Shown here: positions 43,774 through 52,322 of the stretch, one piece after another
Layout of the letters: the number at the start of each line of letters is the position of its first letter
Position numbering within the stretch: position 1 is the stretch's first letter
NCBI GenBank assembly: GCA_035512155.1
Contig: DATKEN010000014.1
Location: 124,001-188,000 of the forward strand
Source of the DNA: JABCYV01 sp035512155
GTDB taxonomy: Bacteria > Acidobacteriota > Terriglobia > Terriglobales > Acidobacteriaceae
Length of the DNA stretch: 64,000 nucleotides
Reading direction: 5' to 3'
Notes under the pieces: generated by a model
Seen by the model: the letters and a program-made list of their open reading frames with translations, nothing else
Databases searched by the model: none
Told to the model about the DNA's origin: nothing
Position numbers and translations under genes: made by a program

Positions 43774-45048
43774 CTAGGTAGAGGGGCGTTTGCGCACCGG
43801 CGGTTTCTTCGGCGCGGGGGCTGACTTGGTCAGCAACGCTCCCTTCTCCATGGTCATGACAAATGGATTCGGGGTATAAGAAACTGGCGTCCCCTCAAAG
43901 TCCAACGTCGCGCCTTCTTTGGGCATAAGCTTGGCCGGAATCGTTCCCGTCATAGTCAGATTGATGTCGGCCCTTTTGGCATCAATGTCGTCCGAGCTCG
44001 CGGCGATATCTAGCTCTGTCGTGGAGACTTTCAGGACCGTTCCTTCCATCTGCAAGGGCTTGCCCTTGATGGCATTCCAAACCTTTTCCGCATCCTCCGG
44101 CTTGCCCTGGGAAAGCACTAGTTCCCACTCCGCAAAAGTCATCTTTTCAGGTGGCGTGTTTTTTACCAGATCCGCCGCTTGTTCAGCCGGGGTCGGAGGG
44201 ACGTATTGTTTGATGGTGAACCCAGGCGGAGGCAGCGGCGTGGTTGCGGTCTGCGCCAGCAGTTCGTTCCAGCCCTCCTCCGAACCGTGGTATTTCACGT
44301 AGCGGCTGTGGCCAAATTTTTTGATCTGATCCTTGCCCGCCGGATCAGCGACTAGATTCGCGGCACGGGCGATGAAGAAGAGCCCATTCACATCATCGGG
44401 CGGAGTTGCGCTCAGGTAGGACAATGCAAGGGGATATACATTCTCCACGTTCTTCGGATCGGCTTCGACGGCCGGGCGCAGGTACTTTTGCGCTGACGCG
44501 TAGTCCTTCATCTGCAGAGCGGAAAAGCCGGCGACACTATTCAGCAGCGCACTGAACTGAGTTTTTTGCTTCTCGAAATCGGCATCCAACATGCCGTCCG
44601 GCTTGGACATCTTGGGAATCGCCTGCAATCCACGCTCTGCGTGCTGCTTGGCATCAGCCCATTTTTGAGCTGCGCGCTCGTTGTACGCCAACAAAACCAG
44701 GGCACGCGCATTATTCGGGTTGGCAGCCAGTAGGCGGTTGGCGGTGTCTATTACCTTCGCTTGGTTTCCGGCTTGCTGGTAAGCGCCCATCAACAATTCG
44801 AGCGCGTCTTCCTTCATTACGCTGTTAGGATATTGTGCCAAGAACGCTTCCAGGCCGCTGACCTTGGCGGCAGCATCTGTCTGCTGCGCCGCGCCCACGT
44901 ACGCGTTGTACTCCGCCGGATCCTTGATCTCTTTCTTCTGCGGCTGCGGTTGTGACGTCGCAGGCGGTGCCTGCGTTGGTGCCCCTGTAGTTTGACCGGC
45001 TCCTATTGTCGAAAGCGCGAGCACAAACGCCACTAGGCTTTTCTTCAT
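43774..45048 (-). CDS. Secreted TPR-repeat protein
   Basis: This protein is about 424 residues from ATG 45048, chosen for the AAGGAG site and the signal peptide MKKSLVAFVLALSTIGAG. A Pro/Gln/Ala linker (PTQAPPATSQPQPQKKEIKD) leads to several TPR-like units (AYQQAGNQAKVIDTANRLLA, AYNERAAQKWADAKQHAERG, KDYASAQKYLRPAVEADPKN). The C-terminal 170 residues form another domain with EGTVLKVSTTELDIAA and a Lys/Pro-rich tail APKKPPVRKRPST. The function is unknown; acidobacteria have many such exported proteins. Confidence 0.8.
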   Translation of the reverse strand: MKKSLVAFVLALSTIGAGQTTGAPTQAPPATSQPQPQKKEIKDPAEYNAYVGAAQQTDAAAKVSGLEAFLAQYPNSVMKEDALELLMGAYQQAGNQAKVIDTANRLLAANPNNARALVLLAYNERAAQKWADAKQHAERGLQAIPKMSKPDGMLDADFEKQKTQFSALLNSVAGFSALQMKDYASAQKYLRPAVEADPKNVENVYPLALSYLSATPPDDVNGLFFIARAANLVADPAGKDQIKKFGHSRYVKYHGSEEGWNELLAQTATTPLPPPGFTIKQYVPPTPAEQAADLVKNTPPEKMTFAEWELVLSQGKPEDAEKVWNAIKGKPLQMEGTVLKVSTTELDIAASSDDIDAKRADINLTMTGTIPAKLMPKEGATLDFEGTPVSYTPNPFVMTMEKGALLTKSAPAPKKPPVRKRPST

Positions 45049-45322
45049 TCGAATGGCTCCTTGAAACTGTTGGGAAATCTGCGGCGTACATCGTAACCCG
45101 AGTGCTACCCCCGCCCGCTCACTCAGGTCTTCTCGGAAACGTGGGCTTCTTTGCTCCAACTGATAGGCCGGAAACAACTCCTCAGGACCTCTGGCCAACT
45201 TCAGCACGGCCCCGCCCCATTTCCGGTGAGCGGATTATAAGGATGTACTCCGCCTAAGGCAAGCTTGCTTTGCTGCACCACCTTTCCCACCTTGCTAAGA
45301 TGCTAAGAATGGTGATTGTGTC

Positions 45323-46051
45323 ATGCCGGAAAACAGCAAGAATTCCCTAGCAGGACAAGTCGCGATCGTTACTGGCGCCGGCCGCGGCATTGGCGCCGCC
45401 ACAGCGCGCAAGTTGGCAGGGCTCGGAGCTACCACTGTACTCTGCGGACGCACACGCACTCCGTTGGAGTCCGTTGCGGCGCTGATCTCTCAGTCGGGAG
45501 GGCGGGCGGAGGTCGTCGAGTGCGACGTAACGGATCTGCGCTCGGTCGCAGCCGTCGCAAGCCAGGTGGACCAAAGCTTCGGCCGCGCCGACATTCTGGT
45601 CAACAACGCCGGCGTTGGCGGCTTCGCGGAGCCTTTGCACCAAGTGTCACCGGAGGCCTGGGAACAAATCCTGAACACGAATTTGCGGGGAGTTTACTAC
45701 TGTATACGAAGCTTTGTTCCCCTGATGATTCGCGCACAAAGCGGCCACATCATCAACATTTCCTCCCTTGCCGGAAAGAATGCTTTGCCCAACGGAGCCG
45801 CCTATGCTGCGTCCAAATGGGGTCTGAATGGATTGAGCTATTCGGTGGCAGAAGAGCTACGACGCTACAACGTTCGTGTCTCGGTGGTTTGTCCGGGCTC
45901 GGTTCACACCGATCTCAGCCCGCATGAGGGCAAAGACCCGAAGAAGATGCTCCAGCCGTCTGATGTAGCGCACGTGGTAGCGATGCTGGTGACGCAGGCA
46001 CCGCAGTCGTTTGCCAGCGAGGTGCTGCTGCGGCCGACGCTGAAGCCATAG
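45323..46051 (+). CDS. Short-chain dehydrogenase/reductase (SDR)
   Basis: This 242-residue classical SDR has the cofactor motif AIVTGAGRGIGAATARKLAG, the NNAGVGG motif, the catalytic Ser in INISSLAGKN, and YAASK (Tyr-x-x-x-Lys). CGRTRT after the second strand suggests NADPH. FabG-like or sepiapterin-reductase-like activity cannot be separated by sequence alone. No ribosome site is clear at ATG 45323. The next gene is convergent, 6 bp away. Confidence 0.92.
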   Translation: MPENSKNSLAGQVAIVTGAGRGIGAATARKLAGLGATTVLCGRTRTPLESVAALISQSGGRAEVVECDVTDLRSVAAVASQVDQSFGRADILVNNAGVGGFAEPLHQVSPEAWEQILNTNLRGVYYCIRSFVPLMIRAQSGHIINISSLAGKNALPNGAAYAASKWGLNGLSYSVAEELRRYNVRVSVVCPGSVHTDLSPHEGKDPKKMLQPSDVAHVVAMLVTQAPQSFASEVLLRPTLKP

Positions 46052-46057
46052 CCTGTC

Positions 46058-46483
46058 TTACTTCTTGAATAGGTTCTCAAACGCTTGCCGCGCATCCCCC
46101 GACCGTACCGGAGCCGGAGAGGAGGTTTCCTTTTCCACCATGACTCGCATGGAATAGAAGCTGCATTCGTTGCGCTCGTCTTTTCGTGGGATCCGTTTGG
46201 GAATTGGCTGCGCACACTCGAATCGGCTGGAAGGATCGAAGTAAGTGCATTGCTTGCAGGAATGAAGTTCAAAGCCGCACTTGGGACACTGGCCGACAGG
46301 TTCAGCCAGCGATTGCAGGAGAGAACCACATTGGGAGCAGCGGGAAACCGTGCGCGTCCCCGGCATCTGGATCGGCCGTGGGCCGAATGTGTCTTTTTTT
46401 GCCGGCTTCTCGGTCGACGGTTTTTTCCTCGCTTCGTCACCACCATCCTGGTATCCGTGCTGGCGGTATTTGCGGTCGGACAC
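46058..46483 (-). CDS. Zinc-ribbon protein of unknown function
   Basis: The product is about 141 residues from GTG 46483, chosen because GGAGG lies 6 nt before it; a longer frame to 46558 has no such support. The N-terminal half is basic and disordered-looking (SDRKYRQHGYQDGGDEARKK). The centre holds a double CxxC zinc ribbon (SRCSQCGSLLQSLAEPVGQC followed by PKCGFELHSCKQCTYFDP), with more cysteines in FECAQ and NECSFYS. The pattern CKQCTYFDPSSRFECAQP recalls proteins that bind metal clusters. The function is unknown. Confidence 0.7.
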   Translation of the reverse strand: MSDRKYRQHGYQDGGDEARKKPSTEKPAKKDTFGPRPIQMPGTRTVSRCSQCGSLLQSLAEPVGQCPKCGFELHSCKQCTYFDPSSRFECAQPIPKRIPRKDERNECSFYSMRVMVEKETSSPAPVRSGDARQAFENLFKK

Positions 46484-46639
46484 AGCAGCCTCCGGCGGGC
46501 GCAGCCATTGTCTCGCTTGTACCCCGTATCTACAAGTACAGGGTCTCACTCGGTACAAATACCGGCCGCGCTGAATTGTATTTCACCATAGCGGGTGCTA
46601 ACATCCGGTGGGTAGCGGCTAGTTAGGGAGGTTGAATTT

Positions 46640-46954
46640 ATGGCAGACAGCGATGGCAACAGTTTCATCTGGTTTCTGGCGGGGCTCGGTGTCGGTGCTC
46701 TGGTAGGCGTTCTATACGCGCCGAATTCAGGCAGTGAAACTCGGGAAGTTTTGCGTTCCAAGGCCGACGAGGGCCGCGAGTTCATGCGCAATCGTGCCCG
46801 TCAGGCCCGCGAGCGCGCGGCGGATCTGGTAGATCGCGGCCGCGATGTGATGAACCAACAGAAGGACCAGTTCCGGGCGGCTTACGAAGCGGGCCGGCAG
46901 GCATATCGTGAGGAAGTCACCGCCAAGGATAGCGGCGCCGCTCAGAACTTGTAA
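46640..46954 (+). CDS. YtxH-like membrane-anchored protein
   Basis: This 104-residue protein has one N-terminal membrane helix (NSFIWFLAGLGVGALVGVLY) followed by APNSGSETREVLRSKADEGR, the YtxH/gas-vesicle-protein-like start, and an Arg/Glu-rich helix (RNRARQARERAADLVDRGRD). Such small proteins are often stress-related. An AGGGAGG site precedes the ATG. The next gene, also with one membrane helix, follows 55 bp later. Confidence 0.85.
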   Translation: MADSDGNSFIWFLAGLGVGALVGVLYAPNSGSETREVLRSKADEGREFMRNRARQARERAADLVDRGRDVMNQQKDQFRAAYEAGRQAYREEVTAKDSGAAQNL

Positions 46955-47009
46955 TACACGCAGTCTCCGCCGCACCGTAGCGCCAGGTCCGTGACGCGGA
47001 GTAACACAT

Positions 47010-47522
47010 ATGGACAATCAAACTCTCTTGAGCGCAACTTTTATCGCCATCACTGCCGCTGTGGTGATCCAGGCGGGAATCCTGGTGGCTCTGTACTTGG
47101 CCGTGCGAAAGAGCGCCGCACAGATGGAGGCGCTGGCTGCCGAAGTCAAAACCAAAGTACTTCCGACAGCTGAAACCGCTCACTCCATGCTCGTCCAACT
47201 ACAGCCGAAGATTGAAACCATCATCGCTAACGTCTCCGAATCAACCGCCCAGGTTCGCGGCCAGATCGGCCGGCTCGATGCTACGGTCAATGATGTCCTC
47301 GATCGTACCCGGCTGCAGATAATCCGCGCGGACGAACTGGTCAGCCGCACCATGGATCGGGTAGAAGAGACAACCGAGATCGTTCACAAGACCGTGGTCT
47401 CTCCAGTTCGCAGACTCTCGGGCTTGATGCAGGGGTTAACCGTCGGACTGGACTTCCTGTTTGCGGGAAAACGTCGTCGTCGCGAAGGCGTGACCGTGCC
47501 CCAGGATGAGATGTTTATCTAG
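47010..47522 (+). CDS. DUF948-like coiled-coil membrane protein
   Basis: This 170-residue protein has one N-terminal helix (FIAITAAVVIQAGILVALYL) and a long heptad-rich region (SAAQMEALAAEVKTKVLPTA, and QVRGQIGRLDATVNDVLDRT). The C-terminus is short and basic (AGKRRRREG). This arrangement fits DUF948-type proteins, which often travel with YtxH genes, as here. The function is unknown, though an envelope or stress role is probable. Confidence 0.75.
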   Translation: MDNQTLLSATFIAITAAVVIQAGILVALYLAVRKSAAQMEALAAEVKTKVLPTAETAHSMLVQLQPKIETIIANVSESTAQVRGQIGRLDATVNDVLDRTRLQIIRADELVSRTMDRVEETTEIVHKTVVSPVRRLSGLMQGLTVGLDFLFAGKRRRREGVTVPQDEMFI

Positions 47523-47552
47523 ATTTAACCTGGTACTAAGAATCAGCGATTC

Positions 47553-48665
47553 TTACGCGATCCAACCGCCACCCACAACCACGTCGCCGTCGTAGAAGAC
47601 CGCAGCCTGACCAGGCGTGATGGCGCGTTGCGCCTCATCAAAAGTCACTAGTACTTCGTCCTTCCGGGACTGTTCGATCCACGCCGCCGCCGGCTCGTGT
47701 CGATGCCGGATCTTTACCGTGACTCGCATCGGCTCAGGCAGGTCGGGAATTGCAATAAAGTTGATGCGATGTGCGCGCAGTGAACGCGAGTAGAGATCCG
47801 CTTGGTTACCCACTACCACCTGTCGAGTGTCTCCGTTGATCTGGATCACGTAAAGCGGCGCGCCCGTTGCCACACCCAAGCCCTTGCGCTGTCCGACGGT
47901 GAAGTTATGAATGCCACGGTGCTCGCCGACCACCTGTCCGTCGCTGGTGACCAGTTCTCCCGCTGTGTCGGGTAAAGCATCGCCCTGTTCAGCCAGGTAG
48001 GCATCTAGAAAACGTTTGTAATCGCCACCGGGCACAAAGCAGATTTCCTGAGAATCCGGCTTCTCTGCAAGAGCTAGCCCACAGTGCTTGGCTAGTTCGC
48101 GCACCTCCGGCTTCAGCATTTCGCCGAGTGGAAAGAGAGTTCGGCTGAGCTGCTCTTGAGTCAGGCCAAACAGGAAGTAAGTCTGGTCCTTTGAGCGATC
48201 GACGGGGCGCTTCAACAGCCAACGGAGAGCGGCCTCATCAAACTCCACCCGCGCATAGTGCCCAGTAGCCAGGGCGTCCGCGCCAATCTGTTGGGCGACA
48301 ACCAGCAACTGATCAAACTTCAAGTGATTGTTGCACAAACTGCAAGGGATCGGGGTTCGCCCCGACAGATAGTCCTCGACAAAAGGACGAATCACATCGC
48401 GCTCGAAACGCTCCTCGTGGTTTACCACGTAATAGGGGATACCAATCGTCTCGGCGACGCGACGGGCGTCGTAAACGTCGTCCAGCGAGCAACAACGTCC
48501 CTGCACTGCCTCAGGCATGCCCTCGCGGTCCGCCAAACGCCGCTGATTCCAGAGTTGCATGGTCAAGCCCACAACTCGGTGTCCCCGTGCGCGCAGCATG
48601 GCCGCAACGGTGGAGGAATCAACTCCCCCCGACATAGCAACGGCGATGGTCTTGGAGTCGGACAT
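47553..48665 (-). CDS. mnmA: tRNA 2-thiouridylase MnmA
   Basis: This 370-residue enzyme thiolates U34 of Lys, Glu and Gln tRNAs. The PP-loop is VAMSGGVDSSTVAAML. The catalytic cysteines are in TPIPCSLCNNHLKF (first) and SQEICFVPGGDY (second), the pair needed for persulfide chemistry. The middle and C-terminal barrels (GQRKGLGVATGAPLYVIQIN) are complete. An insertion EAVQGRCCSLDDVYDARRVA is common in this family. The sulfur donor is probably the cysteine desulfurase encoded just upstream. Confidence 0.97.
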   Translation of the reverse strand: MSDSKTIAVAMSGGVDSSTVAAMLRARGHRVVGLTMQLWNQRRLADREGMPEAVQGRCCSLDDVYDARRVAETIGIPYYVVNHEERFERDVIRPFVEDYLSGRTPIPCSLCNNHLKFDQLLVVAQQIGADALATGHYARVEFDEAALRWLLKRPVDRSKDQTYFLFGLTQEQLSRTLFPLGEMLKPEVRELAKHCGLALAEKPDSQEICFVPGGDYKRFLDAYLAEQGDALPDTAGELVTSDGQVVGEHRGIHNFTVGQRKGLGVATGAPLYVIQINGDTRQVVVGNQADLYSRSLRAHRINFIAIPDLPEPMRVTVKIRHRHEPAAAWIEQSRKDEVLVTFDEAQRAITPGQAAVFYDGDVVVGGGWIA

Positions 48666-48781
48666 TTAATTTAGGGCTCAGTACTTAGCATCTGGTTAGT
48701 CCTGGGCATTTGTTGAGACGGAATCAGCACGAGTTGTTCCGTGCATTCCGCAGGAAACTGTTAATCGACAAACGCGAAGTG

Positions 48782-49948
48782 CTAATTGCGAGCTGCCGCT
48801 TTATTGTAAACCGGGGATAACTCCCGCAAGCGGGCTACGGTTGCTGGAACCAGGCTGAGAGCGAATTCGACTTCCTCCGCCGTGTTCTGCTTTCCCAGGC
48901 TGAAGCGGAGGCTGGCTCGAGCCCGTTCCGGTGGCAATCCCATCGCCGTCAACACGTGCGAAGGCTCAATTGCGCCAGAAGAACACGCCGCTCCGGTCGA
49001 GACCGCCAGCCCCTTAAGATCGAGCGCGATCACCAGCGCTTCGCCATCAATGTAATCAAAATAGATATTTGAGGTATTGGGGACGCGCCGCACTCCCTCG
49101 CCATTCACCGCTGAGGCTTCCACTTCACCGAGAATCGCCTGCTCCAAGCGATCGCGTAGGGCGGACATTTCCGCCGGATCACACTGTTGGAGACCCTTCC
49201 GGGCGATCTCTGCCGCTCTGCCCAGGGCAACAATGCCGGGAACATTTTCCGTTCCCGCCCGTCGCGAGCGCTCATGACTTCCGCCGTAGAGCATCGGCCG
49301 CAGGTTTGTCCCCTTGCGCACGTAGAGCGCTCCCACCCCTTGCGGCGCATGCATCTTGTGGCCAGAAATCGAAAGCAGATCGCAAGCGATGCGGCTTACA
49401 TCGATTTTGACCTTGCCGGCAGCCTGAACCGCATCGGTATGAAAGTGCACGTCGGCTTCGGCGGCGATCCTGCCAAATTCCTCAATCGGCTGTAGCACGC
49501 CGGTCTCGTTGTTCGCCATCATGATGGTGATCAGGCTTGTATTCGGACGCAACGCCCGGCGCACATCATCTGGATCGATCAACCCGCGCCCATCAACTGG
49601 AACGCGGGTGACTTCGCATCCCAGGATTTCCAAGTGCTTGCAGGCGTTCAGGACGGCATGATGCTCGACGGTTGAAGTGATGACATGGTCCCCATCCTGA
49701 ACGACTCCGAAGATGGCCAGGTTATCCCCTTCTGTGCCGCCGCTAGTAAAGACGATTTCCGAAGGGCGGCATCCGAGCAGGCTGGCCACCAATTCGCGCG
49801 CCCGCTCGACCGCGGCCCGCGTTTCCTGCCCGTGATGGTGGATGGAAGACGCGTTGCCAAAGTGCTCCCCGAAGTATGGCCGCATAGCTTCAAAGACCTC
49901 AGGAAGCACGGGCGTACTAGCGTTATTGTCGAGATATACGCGGGGCAT
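48782..49948 (-). CDS. Cysteine desulfurase (IscS/NifS type)
   Basis: This 388-residue PLP enzyme takes sulfur from cysteine. It starts MPRVYLDNNASTPVLPEVF. The PLP lysine is in LLSISGHKMHAPQG, and the active-site Cys in GAACSSGAIEPSHVLTAMG; His in EHHAVLNA is also present. The flexible loop length fits group I (IscS/NifS). It is 116 bp upstream of mnmA in the same direction, so it likely serves tRNA thiolation. No iscU or sufU gene is visible here. Confidence 0.95.
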   Translation of the reverse strand: MPRVYLDNNASTPVLPEVFEAMRPYFGEHFGNASSIHHHGQETRAAVERARELVASLLGCRPSEIVFTSGGTEGDNLAIFGVVQDGDHVITSTVEHHAVLNACKHLEILGCEVTRVPVDGRGLIDPDDVRRALRPNTSLITIMMANNETGVLQPIEEFGRIAAEADVHFHTDAVQAAGKVKIDVSRIACDLLSISGHKMHAPQGVGALYVRKGTNLRPMLYGGSHERSRRAGTENVPGIVALGRAAEIARKGLQQCDPAEMSALRDRLEQAILGEVEASAVNGEGVRRVPNTSNIYFDYIDGEALVIALDLKGLAVSTGAACSSGAIEPSHVLTAMGLPPERARASLRFSLGKQNTAEEVEFALSLVPATVARLRELSPVYNKAAARN

Positions 49949-50114
49949 TGGGCCTCAAGGTTATTTTACGCTTTCGGGAAATGGCTCGCCCAAAGGCGGA
50001 TCGCCGGCCAGGCGGATATGCCTCAAAAGCCTTGCTGGACAAGGTGTCTGGCAGGCCGTTTAGTGCCGGGGAAGCCAAAACTGGCGCTTTTCAGGTGAAA
50101 ATCATTTCTTCTTT

Positions 50115-50136
50115 GGCTAACCCATATAGGCTAACC
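50115..50136 (+). repeat. Direct repeat GGCTAACC upstream of sigma-54-like promoter
   Basis: GGCTAACC occurs at 50115-50122 and 50129-50136 (14-bp period), about 25-45 bp before the -24 box. It could be part of an activator site, though bacterial enhancer sites usually lie farther away. Confidence 0.4.
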
Positions 50137-50160
50137 GTCGCATTTACAAGCTGTTGGCAT

Positions 50161-50176
50161 TGGCGACGGAATTGCA
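50161..50176 (+). promoter_or_regulatory. Sigma-54-type promoter of PEP-CTERM-like gene
   Basis: TGGCGAC-GGAA-TTGCA matches the sigma-54 pattern TGGCACG-N4-TTGCW, with GG (50162-50163) and GC (50174-50175) exactly 12 bp apart. The predicted transcription start is near 50187, 33 nt before the ATG. PEP-CTERM genes in other bacteria are known to depend on RpoN and the PrsK/PrsR system. Confidence 0.6.
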
Positions 50177-50219
50177 ATCAGAAGGCTGGTAACTAAATTC
50201 TGTAAGGGGCCCCGAGCAC

Positions 50220-50888
50220 ATGCGTCTCTCTCGTCTTTTCACCGTACTTCTGGTTTTCCTGGCAAGTCTGCTGTTAAGCAGCGCGGCACTGGCCGATTCC
50301 GTCAATTTGGCACTGATCGGGCCGGGTGGCAACAATGGCGGCGGAGTCTATACATACCCCTACAACTTCTCGATCAACGGCGGCCCATCGACCCCCCTCA
50401 TATGCGATACCTTCGACAATGAGATCATCTCTGGCGAATCTTGGACCGCGAATGTTAACGGCCTGCTTAGCGGCAACGGACTGTTCGGGAATGATCCGCT
50501 CGCGTACAAAGCCGCGGGACTGATTTTCGAGGGCATCCTGGCGCATACGGTAAATCCAACCGTTGGCAACTGGGCGATCTGGGGATTGTTCTCTTCTAAC
50601 GCTGCGACCAACCCTTATTTCTTCGGCAGCGGGGCAGCCCTTCTTGACGCTCAGTACTTGCTCACCGCTGTTTTTACGTCCAACAGCGCCGTCGATGGAC
50701 TCGTGCTTTATACGCCAGTCAGCGGTACCCAGAGCTGGGGCGGAACACCCCAGGAATTCATTGGGCTCGTACCAGCACCAGAGCCCGGCGAACTCAGTTT
50801 GATCTTTACCACCCTGCTTTTCGGTCTGGCGGGAATTATCTGCGGCAAGAAGCTAGGACTTAAGCCCGTGGTTCCTCTTAAAGGGTAG
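50220..50888 (+). CDS. Exported PEP-CTERM-like sorting-domain protein
   Basis: This 222-residue protein has a signal peptide (MRLSRLFTVLLVFLASLLLS) and a C-terminal PEP-type signal: VPAPEPGELSLIFTTLLF, then a hydrophobic stretch and the basic GKKLGLK end. The middle is Gly/Asn/Ser-rich (GPGGNNGGGVYTYPYNFSIN) with two cysteines not obviously paired. PEP-CTERM signals are cut by exosortase, and the proteins function in extracellular matrix or exopolysaccharide. The terminal Lys rather than Arg and the PAPEPGE box make it a variant. No exosortase gene is in the window. Confidence 0.8.
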   Translation: MRLSRLFTVLLVFLASLLLSSAALADSVNLALIGPGGNNGGGVYTYPYNFSINGGPSTPLICDTFDNEIISGESWTANVNGLLSGNGLFGNDPLAYKAAGLIFEGILAHTVNPTVGNWAIWGLFSSNAATNPYFFGSGAALLDAQYLLTAVFTSNSAVDGLVLYTPVSGTQSWGGTPQEFIGLVPAPEPGELSLIFTTLLFGLAGIICGKKLGLKPVVPLKG

Positions 50889-50911
50889 AAGTTGATCGCC
50901 CGCCGTGCCTC

Positions 50912-52054
50912 CTAGCGCTGTTCCATCGGAACATAGCGCTCGGGGTACGGCGGCCCGATGTAGTCCGCGCGCGGTCGGATCAGCCGGTTGTCATCCAGTT
51001 GCTCGATGACGTGCGCCGTCCAGCCACTCACTCGCGATATTGCAAACACTGGGGTGAACAAATCCACGTCGATACCCATCGTGTGATAAGTCGAAGCTGA
51101 GTAGAAGTCGACGTTGGCGTTCAGATTCTTGTCTGCCTTCACAAACTGTTCGATCCGCGCCGACATGTCGTACCACTTGTCCTGACCACTGGAGTGCCCC
51201 AAGTCTCGCGACATCTTGCGCAAATGGGTAGCGCGCGGATCTTCCGTGTGATAGACGCGGTGACCGAAGCCGGGAATTTTCTTCTTCTGTGCCAGCATCC
51301 CCTTCACATATTCCACGGGATCGGCGCTAGCTTTGTCGATGGCTTGGAGAATTTGAAATACGGCCTCATTGGCGCCACCATGCAATGGCCCTTTGAGAGC
51401 GCCGATGGCGGAGGTGATCGCGGAATGCATATCGGAAAGTGTTGCTGCTGTAACCCGAGCAGCGAACGTGGAAGCGTTGAGTTCGTGGTCGGCGTGAAGG
51501 ATCAACGCAATATCGAGGGCGCGCTCCGCCGTGACCGAAGGAGGCGTCCCATTCAACTGCAGAAGAAAATTAGCTGCGTGGGAAAGCGACCGATCCGGCT
51601 CAACAACTTTTTTCCCCTTTCGGATGCGATCGTAAGCCGCAACAATCATGGGGATCTGCGACGTGAGGCGGACCGATTTGCGGATGTTCGCGTCGTGGTC
51701 ATTGCTCTTCTCATCGGGATCGTAGAAAGACAGCGCCGACACCGCGGTGCGCAGCACGTCCATGGGCTGAATGCCCTTCGGCGCAGTATGCAAGAGACTT
51801 ACGACCGCCGGATCCAACTTACGCTCTGCTGCCATTCGCTCGCGCAGCTGTTTAAGCTCTTCCCGTGTCGGCAGCTTGCCGAACCAAAGCAGGTAGCAGG
51901 TCTCCTCGAAGGTGGAATTGTCGGCCAGTTCGTGAATATCAATGCCACGGTATGCCAGAACGCCTTGGTCCCCGTCGATGTAGCAGATGCTGGAAGTGGT
52001 GGCAACCACTCCTTCCAAGCCTTTCGGGGTGTTCATGGTGGTCAGGCTAGACAT
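50912..52054 (-). CDS. Citrate synthase
   Basis: This 380-residue enzyme condenses oxaloacetate and acetyl-CoA. The catalytic residues lie in GPLHGGANEAV (His), PGFGHRVYHTEDPRA (His) and NVDFYSAS (Asp). It has the shorter, dimeric form seen in Gram-positive and many other bacteria (CitZ-like), with the N-terminal GLEGVVATTSSICYIDGDQ. 2-methylcitrate synthase activity is possible for the same fold. GAGG precedes the ATG. It converges with the PEP-CTERM-like gene, 23 bp away. Confidence 0.96.
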   Translation of the reverse strand: MSSLTTMNTPKGLEGVVATTSSICYIDGDQGVLAYRGIDIHELADNSTFEETCYLLWFGKLPTREELKQLRERMAAERKLDPAVVSLLHTAPKGIQPMDVLRTAVSALSFYDPDEKSNDHDANIRKSVRLTSQIPMIVAAYDRIRKGKKVVEPDRSLSHAANFLLQLNGTPPSVTAERALDIALILHADHELNASTFAARVTAATLSDMHSAITSAIGALKGPLHGGANEAVFQILQAIDKASADPVEYVKGMLAQKKKIPGFGHRVYHTEDPRATHLRKMSRDLGHSSGQDKWYDMSARIEQFVKADKNLNANVDFYSASTYHTMGIDVDLFTPVFAISRVSGWTAHVIEQLDDNRLIRPRADYIGPPYPERYVPMEQR

Positions 52055-52160
52055 GGGTACCTCGAGCTCCTAAATAATTGATGGTTGTGAAGGCACGGAG
52101 GGAACCAGGAACGCATGCCTGCGCAACTAACTTTTATACGCCAAACCGGGTTAACTTTCC

Positions 52161-52191
52161 AACCGCCTCAAACAATTGGTGGGGGGCGGTT
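52161..52191. repeat. Hairpin AACCGCC / GGCGGTT in divergent spacer
   Basis: A 7-bp inverted repeat (52161-52167 and 52185-52191) followed by TTT lies in the spacer between citrate synthase and the secretin gene. It is away from gene ends, so its role is unclear. Confidence 0.4.
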
Positions 52192-52322
52192 TTGAAAGGT
52201 AAAACAGCCCACTCCGACCAGTCGCAATTATCGCCGTTTATCCGGCGTCTGGTGTGGACGAAGGTACATATCTGTCACGAAACCATTCCTGTCCGGAATC
52301 AATCCCGGGTTACAATCCAAGC

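Noticed and set aside
28134..46051. Complete tetrahydrobiopterin pathway including the SDR at 45.3 kb
   Set aside because: The SDR is 15 kb away and has only general SDR motifs; nothing shows that it is a sepiapterin reductase.
50101..50220. Cyclic di-GMP (GEMM) riboswitch before the PEP-CTERM-like gene
   Set aside because: The short GGCTAACC repeats and the GC-rich hairpin recall it, but the conserved core and tetraloop receptor are absent; the sigma-54-type promoter fits better.
51194..52081. Plus-strand open frame of 295 residues
   Set aside because: It lies opposite citrate synthase and has no signal, motif or ribosome site.
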